A DNA stretch of 64,000 bases from Pseudovirgaria hyperparasitica (GCF_010093815.1 NW_022985554.1:1458999-1522998), one strand, 5' to 3'; numbered from the stretch's first letter, positions 1 through 12,423 are shown. Translations and numbers: made by a program. Notes: a model not told the origin generated them from the letters alone.

Positions 1-2
1 CC

Positions 3-120
3 CAGTATATTAAGGCCCGAGGGGGCTCTTTCATCGCTCAGCAGACTGGTCTTGGTGGGGGACTTGGACAGGGACAAGAGGATTCCATTGATGGCCACAC
101 TAGCGATTCGGCACGCCCAG
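3..120 (+). CDS. possible exon of an unidentified upstream gene (partial)
   Basis: An open stretch in frame 3 runs from the window edge and encodes a Gly/Gln-rich segment (…TGLGGGLGQGQED…SARPG) that stops resembling protein at a CCAG|GTTTGT donor-like site at 120/121. The 5' part lies outside the window and I could not find a convincing acceptor or stop downstream, so it may equally be a chance open frame. Not recognised. Confidence 0.22.
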
Positions 121-1489
121 GTTTGTTGATTTCACTTTTCATTCTACGGTGTCGTGGTGTTCTGCCAGAGCGACAGCGCGAGCTATGTACCTTGTGGTGC
201 GAGCTGTGTTGTGTTGGCGCGAGCTCGATGGCGCGTAAAAGGTTAATTGTGCATCCCGTTCACCTGCCAAGCCGTCAACAGACGCTAGCGCGAATATCCC
301 GGTACCTTTCCTATATCTTTCCTCGCTTCTACTCCTGCTTCTCCTCTTCTTCTTCTCTTTCCTCACCCGTGCATCGCGCTTCAGAACAGTATCTGCCAGG
401 CGGTCCTTTCATGACCGCCTGAGCACCCAGCTACCTTCACCGGTCGCTGGAAATCCAATGCGCAAGATCAATTAGTCAACGCGTTTGCTTCTGAACCGCC
501 TCGGGCAGCCGAGTCGCTGGTTCAGCAGCGTACGCGAAGGTCAAAACTCCGGGCCTCAGAACTGCTCGCTCACTAGTTGAAGGGCTGCAGACTAAAGTCA
601 AGGGGACATTCAAAACTAATCTATTATGTTTCCATCTTTCCATCTTTTCATGTGCGTATGTGCATGCTAGCTCGCCTGTGTTGGACCAGTGAGTGTCGAA
701 CAACGGTGTATATCTGTTAGGTGTTTCGCCGCTATGTCATTTTCATCTAAGTCACATTACTACTCAGGCGCTCGGGCTGGGCATTGTTTTTCGTCTCTAT
801 CAAGCTCGCCTCGATGCATCTGCGTGCGAAGCGTCAAACTCTCATCAGCTGCAGACGCGCAGACGTGCACTCAAGCGGACACACGATGTCCTTGCGAGAC
901 GTCAAATTTGTGAGTTACTGGCGCGTACGTCCCATTGGCTCGGCGAAGGGAGATAGACGATGAGGCACGGAAAAGACAAGGGAGACCCATGCATGTATGT
1001 GATGAACGATGATGTGCATGAGGCTCGTCTTGGACCTAGCTCCTTTGTATCCGGCCGGAAAACCGAAACACACAGTCCTACACATGATACGAAGCCGTTC
1101 TGGTGAGGCTCCGTTTGTGAACGACAACAGCAAATGGCGCCACTCTCAATCTCGCGTAGCTGCTGCGCCTGTCCAAATACAACACTCCCTTGAACTCAAA
1201 CTTCATATATGCATGTTCATGATATCCATATCTTTTTGTTCCCTGGCCGGGCACTGACGGCAATCAAGAAAATGAAATCCGTCCCGTTGCCGCCGATCGG
1301 GTATTGAGTCTACAGCTCACTTATTCAGTCGCCGTCCATTCTTGTGATGGTCTCATAATGGGTCCCATAATGAAGAGCTTGGCCATGTTGAAGTGAACGA
1401 TTAATGGGCGCCTTCCACTTCAAAATCTCGCACATTCCCTCTCCTCTACCAAGTCTAGGGTCTTCATCTTAGCTCTTCCAGCGCAACGG
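121..1489. other. intergenic region upstream of the GT2 gene
   Basis: No coding region is supported. It holds a pyrimidine-rich tract at about 300-365 of the kind found in fungal 5' UTRs, directly followed by a perfect 8-bp inverted repeat with a 7-nt loop (398-405 / 413-420). A second C/T-rich run lies just before the GT2 start (about 1430-1480) and is probably its core promoter or leader. Confidence 0.4.
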
Positions 1490-3933
1490 ATGTCTCATCG
1501 ACTCATGATGGTCAACGAACGGGTCAAGAGACTTGCGTGGTCATTCGTTTCTCCAACTGCCTTTTTGAGCTTACTTTCACTACTTGCTTACTTTTCATTT
1601 CGTCTTCGTTGTCTGATCAAAGTACAGCAGATAGCAGGTGGCAATCTGTCTGGTTCGTGGTTCTACTTGGCTCTTGAGGCCCTCACACTCAGTACGTATT
1701 GCTTCATGTGCCAGTTCGTGGCCTCTCCAGTTCACCTATGCTGATGACCATCTAGTTCCAAAAGGCCTGCCTTACGTCCTTCGAATCTTAGCTGTCCGAC
1801 CGCCTGTGCGCTTCAAGAAACGACTGATTTCTGGTGAAGTAAGGGTCATCAAAGACTAAATTTTCCCAACTCAACCTGACTAATGCGTCTCAGGCTCCCA
1901 CGGTCGACGTTCTCATCACGTGCTGCAACGAAGACATTGAGGTAATCATTAACACAGTTCGAGCGGCCTGCGTCTTGGACTATCCTCAAGACCGTTATCG
2001 TGTGTTTGTTTGCGACGATGGTTCTTCAAATGAGGTCAAGACAGCAGTCGAGAATCTGCCATATTCACACGTTTTCTACACAGCACGAGTCAAAGGACCT
2101 ATCAAGGACTACAAAGCTGGTAATTTGAATGCAAGTTTAGCTTACTCGCGAATGAAGCCGATGAGCAGCAGATGTTGCATGGACAAAGAACTGCCCTCAC
2201 CACCGCAGCTTGTCTCTACAGCAAGTTCTGTGCTCGAATTCCCGTTCGAGTCTTCCAGAGAGAGTCTCATGTTCGACTCAAAGGTAATCCCACTGGAGAT
2301 CTTGAGCATATCCTCAGATCATTCAGAATACGTAGCCGGTCTGGACGCCGACATGATTCCAGAGCCTCACTGGCGTAAGCATTATATTATTTATCCGCCA
2401 ATACCGTCCGATGATCTGACAGCAAGATACAGTTAAGGCCATGCTGCCTCATTTTATTGACGACAGAAATCTTGGTCTGGCTTGCCCGCCTCAGACGTTC
2501 TACGATGTCCCTACTAATGATCCTCTTAATCAGACGATGCAGCATTTCGCTGGGATTATCGAGGTCATTAACGATGCACTGGGTCATGCTGATTGTTTGG
2601 GATCTGGTTACGTGGTACGTCGTAGCGCTATAGAACAGATCGGTGGATTTCCAACCGAGTCATTGTCGGAAGACGTCTGTTGTTCTGCAACACTCTTGGG
2701 CGCTGGTTGGAAGACACTTTTCGTGCACGAGACCCTACAGGTATGTAAGATGTTCCTTATCTGCAAAAATTTCTGACATAGCGTAGTACGGCTCTGTCCC
2801 AGACTCGTTCTTTGCTCACGTCAAACAACGCACCCGCTGGTTCATTGGCCATGCACAGACGGCTGTCCTTTTCAGATTACGATTTTTTGGTCATCGTGGC
2901 CGATATCTTACTTTCATCCAAAGGCTTGTGGGCCTGTCTTTTGATCTTACCCATCTCGTCCAAATACCCATCATCTTGGCGTATTTCAGCATACCGTTCG
3001 CGTTACTTTCTGGTTACCCACTAGTCACCTACTCAGGCATCGAAGATCTCAGGAACTTGATCAGGTGAGACTAGACTCATCCATTGATTCCTCTTTCTAA
3101 CAACATACAACAGGTTTGCCTCAGTATGGATGATTTGTCACTGGATACATCAGGGGACAATCGGCATTGTTGCTGGGTTGGGCAATGGTTTCTACGATAT
3201 GCGCCTACCTTCAACGCTCAACGAGTTAGACAGGTGGTTGGCACCATGTGAGTTCTCTTCATCCAGTTTTCAACTACAACTGCCTCTAATGAAAGCTCAA
3301 GATATTGCAATCACCTTCTTTCGATCCTTCATACTCCCTAAGAGACTAGGGGGTAGGAAGGCTGGATTCACTGCCACTGGAAGTCTCAGGAACGACCTGC
3401 GAGAGGTAATTGATGTTCCCCATTGCTGGTGATAGTTCAAGCCTTATTGCTAACTTCCATAGCGCGATCAACACCACCGAGCGCCTCTCCACCGTCGACT
3501 GTGGGCCATTTTCATTCAGCAACATCTCATAATCCAGTTGATCTTCCTTCTCGCCACCGTAAGCGGAGTCGCACTGTGCTTCACCCGCGCCTTCACAGGT
3601 CTAGCACGTGTCTCCCACGCCAATCCACTACAATCTCTCCCAACGACCAGCACCGACCGTCTAATTTACCTAATCGTACGTGTCGGTTGGCCGCCACTCA
3701 TATGGCTCCAATACGTCAACTCAATCCTCTCTCCAGTCCTATACGTCTTCTTCCCCTCCACAAACCACGGCTGGGACCACAACCTTATCCGCGACGAAAA
3801 GACAGGCGTCATGTACCCGACTCAAGAAGCTCGCAAGCCTCGCCGCAACAAGTGGATTCTATGGCGCTATATCAGGCCCACAGTATCAATGACATGGACC
3901 GTAGCGTTGCTCGTTATCAGCACTAGAATCTGA
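1490..3933 (+). CDS. cellulose-synthase-like family 2 glycosyltransferase, membrane-bound
   Basis: Eight exons: 1490-1691, 1756-1838, 1894-2374, 2433-2740, 2787-3064, 3114-3247, 3302-3405, 3463-3933, closing in frame to 686 aa. The core shows the GT2 processive-polymerase signature: VFVCDDGSS (first Asp), GLDADM (DxD-like), SLSEDV (acceptor Asp) and KQRTRWF (QxxRW). An N-terminal hydrophobic helix and several C-terminal helices (for example FIQRLVGLSFDLTHL, LIIQLIFLLATVSGVALCF) fit a plasma-membrane enzyme that extends a beta-linked polysaccharide from a UDP-sugar on the cytosolic face. Fungal relatives include cell-wall glucan synthases such as Aspergillus CelA/Tft1; the exact product cannot be read from sequence. 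Odd point: about 60 residues separate GNLNASLAY from the GLDADM motif, where relatives have a short linker; it is open throughout but could hide an unrecognised intron. Confidence 0.9.
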
Positions 3934-4960
3934 CCGAAGGTGATTCGCTCCCACCAAAAGCCCCCTTCACCCTCTTTTCTTTCATGTAACGCGCGTCATG
4001 TTTCATATGTATACGCGACGATATGGCAAAGGTAGCGCAGGGCAAGAAAGGAAATAGAACGCACGCTGCTATAAGGCGTAGGAATAGAACACTCTTTACA
4101 AGCTGCTGTATTTCCGTCGTGGTGACATGGAATCCTTTCGTATAGCACCGATGGTGTCAAGTCGTGAAGCTTGCCGCGCGGTGTTTGACAATGTGTCTTA
4201 CTAATAGCCATCTTGTGCCCAGTCATCAGATGGTACTGACTCGTGATTCGCATTCCTTCGTGTGTTTGAGACTATCGCGGATCATGGGACGAATCGTCTG
4301 TATGTGGTGTGTACGGTAGTAGAGTAGAGCAGAGCAGAGCAAAACAAATGACCGGTACCGTCATTGTGTCATATTGCCTTCTCTTCCCTTCTGCTTCTCT
4401 TCCCCTTCTATCCCCTCCCACCTTTCAAAGCGCCCTCTATTCCATTCTCTCTCTTTCTTTTCCACTTTCTCCTTCCCTTCTCCTTCCTTCATACAACGCA
4501 TCATCCCACATCGGTCTTATCTACCGCTAGTACATACCATCCTTCATTTCAACCTATAGCTCCGCCGTAGCCCTCACACTGCTACGCTTTCGACGGTGAT
4601 GACAACGATGGCGGTGACGCAAACGAAAGAGATGTCAGAGATGATACTCACGCGTGTTAACAGTCTCTTGTATGTTTGTGTAGAACACACTTGACTAGGA
4701 AGTTTGTCTAGAGCTAATAAACCCATGAGTCGTCATGGACATGAAACCCTCGTATACACTCTTCTCGTAGACACGGAAAAGGGGGAATTACGAGAGAGCG
4801 ACGTGACATGACCACACTGGTTTCTGACCGGACAAAACGATTTAAATATCCCTCCATGTATTATTAGTTCTTTTTGATATTGAAAGACACATTTGGTAAC
4901 TATTGTAACATTTCTAACGCTTTACATACAATGTGTAGTTGTGGTAGCATTGCAAAAGAT
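3934..4960. other. intergenic region between GT2 gene and PAN1 (3' ends of both)
   Basis: Both flanking genes end here. A long C/T-rich tract at about 4370-4500 looks like a promoter or leader for plus-strand transcription, but the only start codon after it (ATG at about 4610) opens a reading frame of under 35 codons. No conserved coding signal seen. 4780-4960 is probably the PAN1 3' UTR. Confidence 0.4.
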
Positions 4961-7900
4961 CTATAGCACTCGGCCAGCAGTGGAAGCAGTACTGCGATCC
5001 TTTGTTTCAACTTTGCGTAAACCCTTTCCAGCTTGGATCTGTCCGAGAAGAGCGCCACGGTCTTGTGCACCAATGGCGGGTCGAGCCCCTCCAGTCGGCA
5101 TTGGCGGTGGGGGAGGAGGCCCAGGCGGACCACTCGCACCTGGCATCGGAGGGGGAGGTGGAGGTGCAGGAGGTGGAGCCGCACCGGATGGCATTGGAGG
5201 CGCTGGAGGTGGAGCGATTGGGGAAGAGACAGATGGGCTGTCAGTACGTGAGCTCTTGTCGTCCATGGCAGATAGTGGTCGCGGCGGTCCCATTGTCCCG
5301 AACAAGATAGAAGCAAGCTGTTTGGCAGAACCTCCCGTCGGACGGTCATCATCATCGTCATCAGATGAGTCGTCCCCAGAGTCAGCGGCGGACCAGTCGT
5401 CATCGTCTTGTCGACCACGAGTCATACGAGCCGGAGGACCGGTATGCACGGGAGCCTCAGCAGCTTTCGCAGCGTTCTCCTGTGTCAGCCTAAAGAACGG
5501 ATTGGTTGACACCTCTGGTACTGCCGCTGGAGTAGCCTGCGCAGTGTTGGCATCGTTCGCCATCTTTTTGAGAAAAGGATTCTTTGTCTCAGTGTCGGCT
5601 TTGACTCCAGGCGGTGGGCTAGCAATGATCGACACCGGAGGACTAGTGACAGTTGAGGATGGCGTGCTGGCACTGGGCACCGGAGGCATTGGTGGAGCAA
5701 CAGGGACGTCTCTTGGTAGTTCTTGACTTGCAGTCGGCGTAGAGTCCTGAGGAGTGATGGCTTGTGGTCCTTCATCGTCAGAGGAATCCTCATCACCTAT
5801 ACTTTCAAGTTGCAATTGAAGTTGTCGCTCTCTTTCTCGTGCAGCCTCCAATTCAGCGCGTTGCGCTGCAAGACGAGACTCTTTCTCCTTTGCGTCACGC
5901 GAAGCGGCTTGCTTTCTCCGTTTCTCCTCTTCTTTCTTGATCTTACCTTGCTTGACCTGTTCTTCCAAAGCTCGCAGTCTTGCCTGTGCTGCTTCACGTT
6001 CCTGTGTCAACTCTGCTTCTTGGCGTTTTTCCTCATCCCTGTATACAGAGTTAGCTAAATGCTGTGAACCAAGCTTCAAGTCCACTTACTCTAGCTCGAT
6101 TCTTTCCTTTTCTTGAGCATCTTGTTGATCCCTTAAGGCTTGCTCGGCTGCTACCTGCTCGGCACGCTTCTGCTCGGCTTCAGCTGGCTTTGCGTCATGC
6201 TGGGCGACATCGGCCTTGTTCTTTCTTGAAGGTGGTGGCGGGGGTTTCTTTGCAGATGATTTTGAGGCTGACGGTGGAGCAATTGACTCATCTTCAAGCC
6301 TTCGCTGCCTCTCCTGCTCGCGCTTGGCATCTTCTTCTTCAGCTTGACGGATCTTGTCTTCGCGCTCTTTCTTTTCTCGCTCAGCTCGCTGCTGAGCTGT
6401 CTCACCTGGTTTGCTTGGCGCGCGTAGCCCGAGGGCAGCAAGACGTTCAGCCATGCGCTGTTCTGCTTGTTGTTTGATGAAGGCAGCACGCTCTTCGGCA
6501 GTCTTGTATGATGAGTAAGATGAGCCACCGGATGGCGCAGGCGAGGCAGAAGGTTGTGGTGACTCGACCTCACGAGTTCGAGAAGTTTCAGGAGCTCTAG
6601 TCGTCCGATCATCAACGCGCGAACCTTCGTACCGACCACGAGGTTCTCGTGTATCTTCCTTGCGGACTCTGGCCGACCGGGCTGATCGTTGAAGGTCGTA
6701 AATGAAATCACGAACCTCATCTTCAACGCCGAGTCCGTCATGCCAACGGCGACGCTCATGTTCGCTGCTAGCATCATGGCCTCCCTCCTTTAGACTGTCT
6801 TCCAGGCCTTGGCTGTAAGTTCCAACGCTCTCCTCAACGTCACGGATCATGCGTTCATTGTTTTCGCGTTCCGTACGAATGCGAGAGTTTTCTTGCTCAA
6901 GGCGACGGCCAGCTGCATCAGAATCATCCTCTGGTGCTGGCTTTCCTGTCAGAGCAGCAGACCGGGCTTGCATCATAGCTTTGGCACGAGCCTTGAGACG
7001 ATCTGACTCCGTGACTGCACCTCCAGGACCTGTTCCGATGATTTTTGATGCAGAGCTTGGATTGGCTTTTGCATCTTTGAGTCGGAACAGTTCGAGCTTC
7101 GCTTCAGCGATAGCCCGTTCAGTGCGCCTGACGTTCGAAGCAAGCTCAGGAAGCTTGTCGGTCAAGCCTTGTAGTTGCCGCTTGAGTGTACGTCGTTCGG
7201 CATCGGAGTCGCCAGATCGCATAGTAGCATTTGGATGGCTGTCAATGTCCTCTTGGATTCGTCGAATCCGACGGTAGAGATCGTCAGCTTCGCGCTTGTC
7301 CTTTCGATCGAGCGCCTCGTCTGCATCTGCACGGTCTTCGTCCTCGATATCCATAGCGTCGAGTAATATCTGCTTCTCACGAATAGTCTTGCGCAATTGA
7401 TCAATCGACATTTCTTCTACGGACCTGTCGGACCCAGGCGAAGAAGGTGTAGCCGGAGAAGGTGACCGTCCTCCTGCACCAAGACGTCGGCGAGCACTCG
7501 ACTGATAGCTCGGCATTTCATCGTTGTTACGGAAGACAGTAGCGTCCTTGCGACCACCTTGAGCTGGACTGCTACCACGGAAAGAATGCGTTTTCAAATA
7601 GCTAACACCGGTCCTCTGAGGCTGTAAGAATGCACCTGTGTTCTTGCGTTCTTCAGCATCGCGTGATATCAAGCCTTTCATGGCACCGATTGAATCATTA
7701 ATATTTTTGGTGGATGGCGGTACGAGTTCCGGGGGAAGACGATTTGGCACTGGATAACCGTTGAGCTTCCTGTAAATCAAGTGCATGGCAACAGCAAATT
7801 CATCTAGATTCAGTCGACCACGGTCGTTTGAATCGGCCAAGGTCCAGATCTTTTCAAGATCTGGCTTTTGAAGACCACTTTGCCCAAAGATCTCAAGCGC

Positions 7901-9344
7901 TTGCTCGCCGCTGATGAAACCTTTACCGAAACCATCCCAGGCCTTAAACAAGTCGTCGTATATCTTTTTCTCGTCTTTCGTAACAGCCCATGGCACAGTC
8001 GCATTTCCGGAAAGACCCGCACTCGAGAATCCTCCTTCTCGCCCAGCCTGAGGCATCATTTGTTGGCGCAGATTATCAATGTTCGGAAGACCAGATGCTG
8101 GTGCGTTGACAAGACCCCACTGACCAGGCATACCAGTTGGCTGTGCATTTAGCGGAGCTGTCATGAACCCCGTTTGCTGGGGAGCAAGACCAGAGCCTCC
8201 AAAACCTGTTGGCATCGGAGGCATCGGTGGACGTGGGCCGTCGTAGCCAGTCGCTTGTGGCATACCTCCCAAGAACCCGGTGGCCTGTGATCGAATCCCA
8301 CTTTGCTGGTGTCCCCCGAAACCGCTTTGTTGACCCGGGTAGCCCGTCATTTGTGGCACCATGCCTGTCGGTTGAGTTACTAGCGTCGATAGGAGTTGGC
8401 TGTTTGAGGTCTGTGGTTGAGGTTGTTGGATAGTAGGGGGCGTTGCAGTATTTGTACGAGGCTCATCGAATCGAGGCGCATTAGATCGTGGTTGAGCGGC
8501 CGGCGGAGCGTCGTCAGGTACCCCAAAAGAGATTATATCAACCATGCTGGACACCTCGTTCTTGATGCGCTCGGGGAGGCTCGAGGGTAATGCCTTTCCA
8601 TTCATCTTCAAGTTGCATAGGTACATGGAGACAGCAAATTCGGGAAATAGTAACTGTCCAGACTTAGTTGTGTCAGATAATGTCCTACAAAGATTAGCAG
8701 TGCAATGAACCAAACGATAGCATATCCAACCATATCTGCGACAAGTCGTCTCCGGAGAGCCTGGACCTCATGAGGATATCCTTCGCTCCATCTCCAGACA
8801 GCGCTTGCGCATTGCCTACTGCAGACTTGAACAACTGCTCAAACTTGGCTTGGTCTTGCGCAGTAATAAAGGACAATCGAATATTCGGGATCTTAGAACC
8901 TCCGCTAGAGCTTGTCGTTGGCAAAGGAGGCTGAGAGGAGGTAGATCGAAAAGAATCCGCCATCTGATTGGACGTCATCCCAGTGGGCTGCGGTCGTTGC
9001 GGTTGAGCGGGTGGCATATTCTGTTGCTGTCCGCTCTGGAATTGCTGAGGTATTTGAGGAACTGGAGGCGGCGGTTGCTGCTGTCCATAATTCTGAACAC
9101 CTTGATTCTGATAGCCAGTGTACATAGGCTGTTGCTGAGGAGCCTGCGCTTGCGCCTGGCCTGGAAAGCCAGTATATTGCTGCTGTACAGGCGCTTGTGC
9201 ATATCCCGTAGGCTGAGGACCTAGAGATCCAAATCCAGTAGGTTGTTGCTGCTGGAATGACTGCTGCATTTGCTGCCCATACTGAGGCTGACCTGGACGC
9301 GCGCTGCTGGCGCCTCCCAGGTAGGAATTTGATCCTGAGAACAT
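4961..9344 (-). CDS. PAN1: actin cytoskeleton-regulatory complex protein PAN1
   Basis: Three exons, 9344-8731, 8684-6090 and 6038-4961, give 1428 aa, the usual size for fungal PAN1. Order of parts: a Gln/Pro-rich N terminus with many PTGF/PTGY-type repeats; EH domain 1 (about 155-250, split by intron 1 at …SQIW|TLSDTT…); more PTGF repeats; EH domain 2 (about 436-535, with …[17 protein letters not shown]…); a central coiled coil (about 620-800); a Lys/Glu-rich helical stretch; and a Pro-rich tail with a WH2-like motif (…[18 protein letters not shown]…) that binds actin. PAN1 scaffolds END3 and SLA1 at endocytic patches and activates Arp2/3. The start was chosen at [11 protein letters not shown] because this is the conserved PAN1 N terminus; an in-frame ATG-like codon farther upstream reads into unrelated sequence. 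Intron 1 is only 46 bp and uses a rare GTTGGA donor. Confidence 0.96.
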
Positions 9345-9622
9345 TACGGGAGGACGCTGGAAGTGTTGACTCGATAAGCAAGGAGCGGCATCCACAAGGA
9401 GATGTAGAGATAGGAAACGATAGGGAAGAATGAAGTGAGAGGGAAGGGAAGGGGTGACGAATCGTTGCGGCCGAGTTGGGACTGAGTTGGAGCTCACTAA
9501 TTAGCGTCGTCACTGCGGCGCAAGCTGGCTGGGCTTCCAGAAGTTCCGTGTTGGATGGATCTCCCAGGGCCTACACACCTCTCCAGCTTCTTCTCACTTT
9601 CATAAACATACATTCACTCACG
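9345..9622. promoter_or_regulatory. shared divergent promoter, PAN1 and the 78-aa protein gene
   Basis: 278 bp separate the two start codons, so both 5' UTRs and promoters must lie here. A run of C/T on the plus strand (about 9570-9620) precedes the small gene. No specific operator recognised. Confidence 0.5.
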
Positions 9623-9907
9623 ATGACTACTGAACCCAACGGCAGCGCAAGCGACATTTCAAATGAGACAGATTATCTTAAAGTTGGTCGCTACTATCGT
9701 AGAGGAGCATCTGCTCACCAGACGTTTTAGGCCTTCCAAGAGCTCGCTCGAGGCGAACAAACAGCCACTGCGCTTGAGAAGAACCTTTCTGCGCTAGAGA
9801 AGAAGATTGATGAGCTTTTAGCGAAGGCGACCGAAGACGAGAAACTACTACCGACTACCGCGACATCTCCAGAGACCGATACCAGCAAGAAGGAACCGAG
9901 CAAATGA
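9623..9907 (+). CDS. small coiled-coil protein, uncharacterised
   Basis: Two exons, 9623-9682 and 9731-9907, join in phase 0 to give 78 aa. Residues 21-55 (ELARGEQTATALEKNLSALE and onwards) form a clear amphipathic helix or coiled coil; the N and C termini are Ser/Thr/Glu-rich and probably disordered. No signal peptide or membrane segment. The 48-bp intron uses a GTTGGT donor and ends TTTTAG; without splicing the frame stops at once, and the joined frame has strong coding character. It is divergently transcribed from PAN1. I do not recognise a named family; it could be a small adaptor subunit. Confidence 0.7.
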
Positions 9908-10097
9908 GCCCCACAATGCTGGTGAGCATCATACGAGTCCACAGAAGTATCAGGGACGTTGCATAGACAAACGGTGACGGTTCTAGTATTGTTACTGGTA
10001 GATGCATGCTTTGTATACATCACTCAGAGCCGCCTGGGAGTACATGTGCCAAGGCTCAAACGCAGCGCATCCCAAGCTTGGCTATCGAAACTAAGAT

Positions 10098-11335
10098 TTA
10101 TATACCACCTATCGTCGGAGGATGCATTTCCACGTCAAGACCATCGAATATCTTGTCAAGATGGAACACACCATTCGAATCCTTTTCTACAACACCGACC
10201 TCTGTGATGATACCATCGATGAGTTCGGCTGGGGTCACATCGAATGCTGGGTTCCAAATGCCGATTCCGCTGGCAGCAATGCTTACAGTCTCAACAACAT
10301 TCAAGTCCAACGAAACGCCATCATGTCTGGGTCCTTTGACGAGCGTGACCTCTCTACCCGGGCGCTCCTCAATGATGATCTGTTCACCAGATTTTGTCTC
10401 TAGGTCAATCGTAGTGCGAGGCGCAGCGACTAGAAATTTGATACCATGATACTTTGCGATGATTGCAAGAGAGTATGTACCGATCTTGTTTGCCGTGTCT
10501 CCATTAGCGGCGACCCTATCTGCGCCTACTACTATGGCAGAGATACTTTCGCTCGAACTTTTGATTCGCAGTAGAGCCGCCGCCATGGAATCTGTAATAA
10601 GTGTTGCTGGTATCTGGTCATGCACGAGCTCAAAAGCCGTCAACCGTGAGCCCTGGTTGTATGGTCTGGTTTCGGTGCAAAATGCATGCTTCAAGGACTT
10701 CCTGGCGTGTAAGCTTCGGATGACACCGAGAGCTGTACCATATCCTGCGGTAGCCAAAGACCTGTGAGCAGTTATTTCGCAGCTCGATGAAGCATCTTTG
10801 ACAAAACTTACCCAGTATTACAGTGCGTTATAACGCTTACTGTTTCTCCTGCGGATGTAGCTCTATTCTTCAAGATCCACTCCGCGCCATACTGTCCAAT
10901 GGCTTTGTTGTCACTGACATCGTCGACAAGCATCTTCTCTGATGCCTTGGTATAAGCTTGTCGCAATGAATCTCCTGTGGCGCCTTGGGCTGCCGCTGCC
11001 TTCTCCACTATCTTCCTGAGCTTCCTCGCAGCATCCGCAAGGTTGACCGCCGTAGGTCTGCTTGTGACCAAGTAATCCAGCCTTTGTTTGATGAAGATCT
11101 CCGCCTCTGGGGCACTGTCTGATAATTCCATTTTGTTAAGCTCCACGGCCAGGCCTAGAGCAGCAACGATAGCTATAGCTGGAGCTCCGCGAGTCCGCAT
11201 CTCTTTGATCGCACGCCATGCATCCGAGCTTGAGTAGATGTCATCGTAGACTTCGGTGTGAGGTAGCTTTAGCTGGTCGAGGATTTGCAGCTGGCTGGGA
11301 GGACCTGGAGTGTATCTGATTGCTTCCAATACCAT
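10098..11335 (-). CDS. MRI1: methylthioribose-1-phosphate isomerase
   Basis: Two exons, 11335-10812 and 10761-10098, give 395 aa, the normal length for the family. The enzyme converts 5-methylthioribose-1-phosphate to methylthioribulose-1-phosphate in the methionine salvage pathway and belongs to the eIF2B-alpha/beta/delta-like fold. Diagnostic motifs are [20 protein letters not shown] near residue 65, [17 protein letters not shown] with the catalytic Cys at about 172 (the intron falls inside this motif at NTG|SLA), and [20 protein letters not shown] with the catalytic Asp. The C terminus ([11 protein letters not shown]) is typical. The start at [11 protein letters not shown] matches the conserved N terminus. 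Confidence 0.96.
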
Positions 11336-12423
11336 GGCGGGCTAATAAGGCTTAGTCGCGAGGGCGATGGGCAGTCAACGGCTTAGTAGTTGCTACTGAG
11401 AGGGTTATCTAGTCATAGAGTAGCTTCGACAATTGGACTTGCGAGTCGCATCTAAGATCGAATTTTTGCGGGATCAAAAGTTGACCTCTAATTACATGGA
11501 TGGTGGGGCCAGCAATGACGTGACTGCTAGTCTTAGTGGCGGCTCGATCCGTAGTATGTAAAAAAAGCTCGCATATCTTGATAATCACTTTAGGCTCTGT
11601 AGAGTTGTTTCCACAATGCTTGTAGTGACGACTTCCGAGCTACAAGAGTGCACAGCCGGTATGTGCCTCTTGAGATGCTGTGTAAGCCAGCAAGAGTCCA
11701 GCATTATTCGTTGCACCGCAGCGCGCATAATACATTTGTGTCGAGTTTGGATCTCTTCAAAATTACGGTTATTTACATATTCATCTGCTAAGAATACACG
11801 CAAGCCTTATCATACACGAAGCCTACAGTTTGCAGCTTGCAGATGACTGTTGCAGGCAGGGGAGTCAGTGGTAGCGTTCGGCATGGATGAAATGCATGCA
11901 GCACATATACATGTAGCGTTCAAAGCTCGTGTGCAAAGGAGAGATATTCAAGACACACGACACGACTAAATCCTCTCACGATTATTCGCGAGACATAACA
12001 GGCGTCTGGGCTTGGCGTACGTACATGTACTGTTTGTGGTTCGTCCCCGCCGTGTAGTTGCTGGTGATTTGTTGGCGGACTGTGTCCCCGTAGTCCCCAC
12101 GTTTTGGAGGATCCTGGTGGCGTCCGGGGTCCCCAAATTGCGGGTTCATCGAGGAACTTCGTCAAGTCTGAGAGGTTGATTGCGAACGCCATCGTCGACA
12201 TCACCAACGGACATCCTCCCGCGCTCAAGGATTTTGGCCTATGACCAGTTTTACTAGATCCATTCTAATCGGGTGGAACGTCGCTGTGAGCGGCCGGCAT
12301 AATGTCTCATAATCGACGACTTCTCACTGCGGGATGCGCCTATTAATACCTCGGGTACCTTCTCCTCATCTAAGACTCGTCACATACTGAGTTCCAGGCT
12401 CTCTGTACAATCAGACGAACATC
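11336..12423. other. intergenic region between MRI1 and the MFS gene (divergent promoters)
   Basis: About 1.1 kb with no supported coding region. It must contain the promoters of MRI1 (left end) and of the MFS transporter (right end, with a C/T-rich run and CTCATC motifs at 12360-12420). A minus-strand open frame at 11920-12228 has no recognisable protein character. Confidence 0.4.

Noticed and set aside
4893-5726. Long plus-strand Gly-rich frame opposite PAN1
   Set aside because: It is the antisense shadow of the Pro-rich PAN1 tail; codon character belongs to the minus strand.
11920-12228. Minus-strand open frame of about 100 codons in the MRI1-MFS gap
   Set aside because: Composition is that of random GC-rich DNA, no family resemblance and no supporting splice or promoter features.
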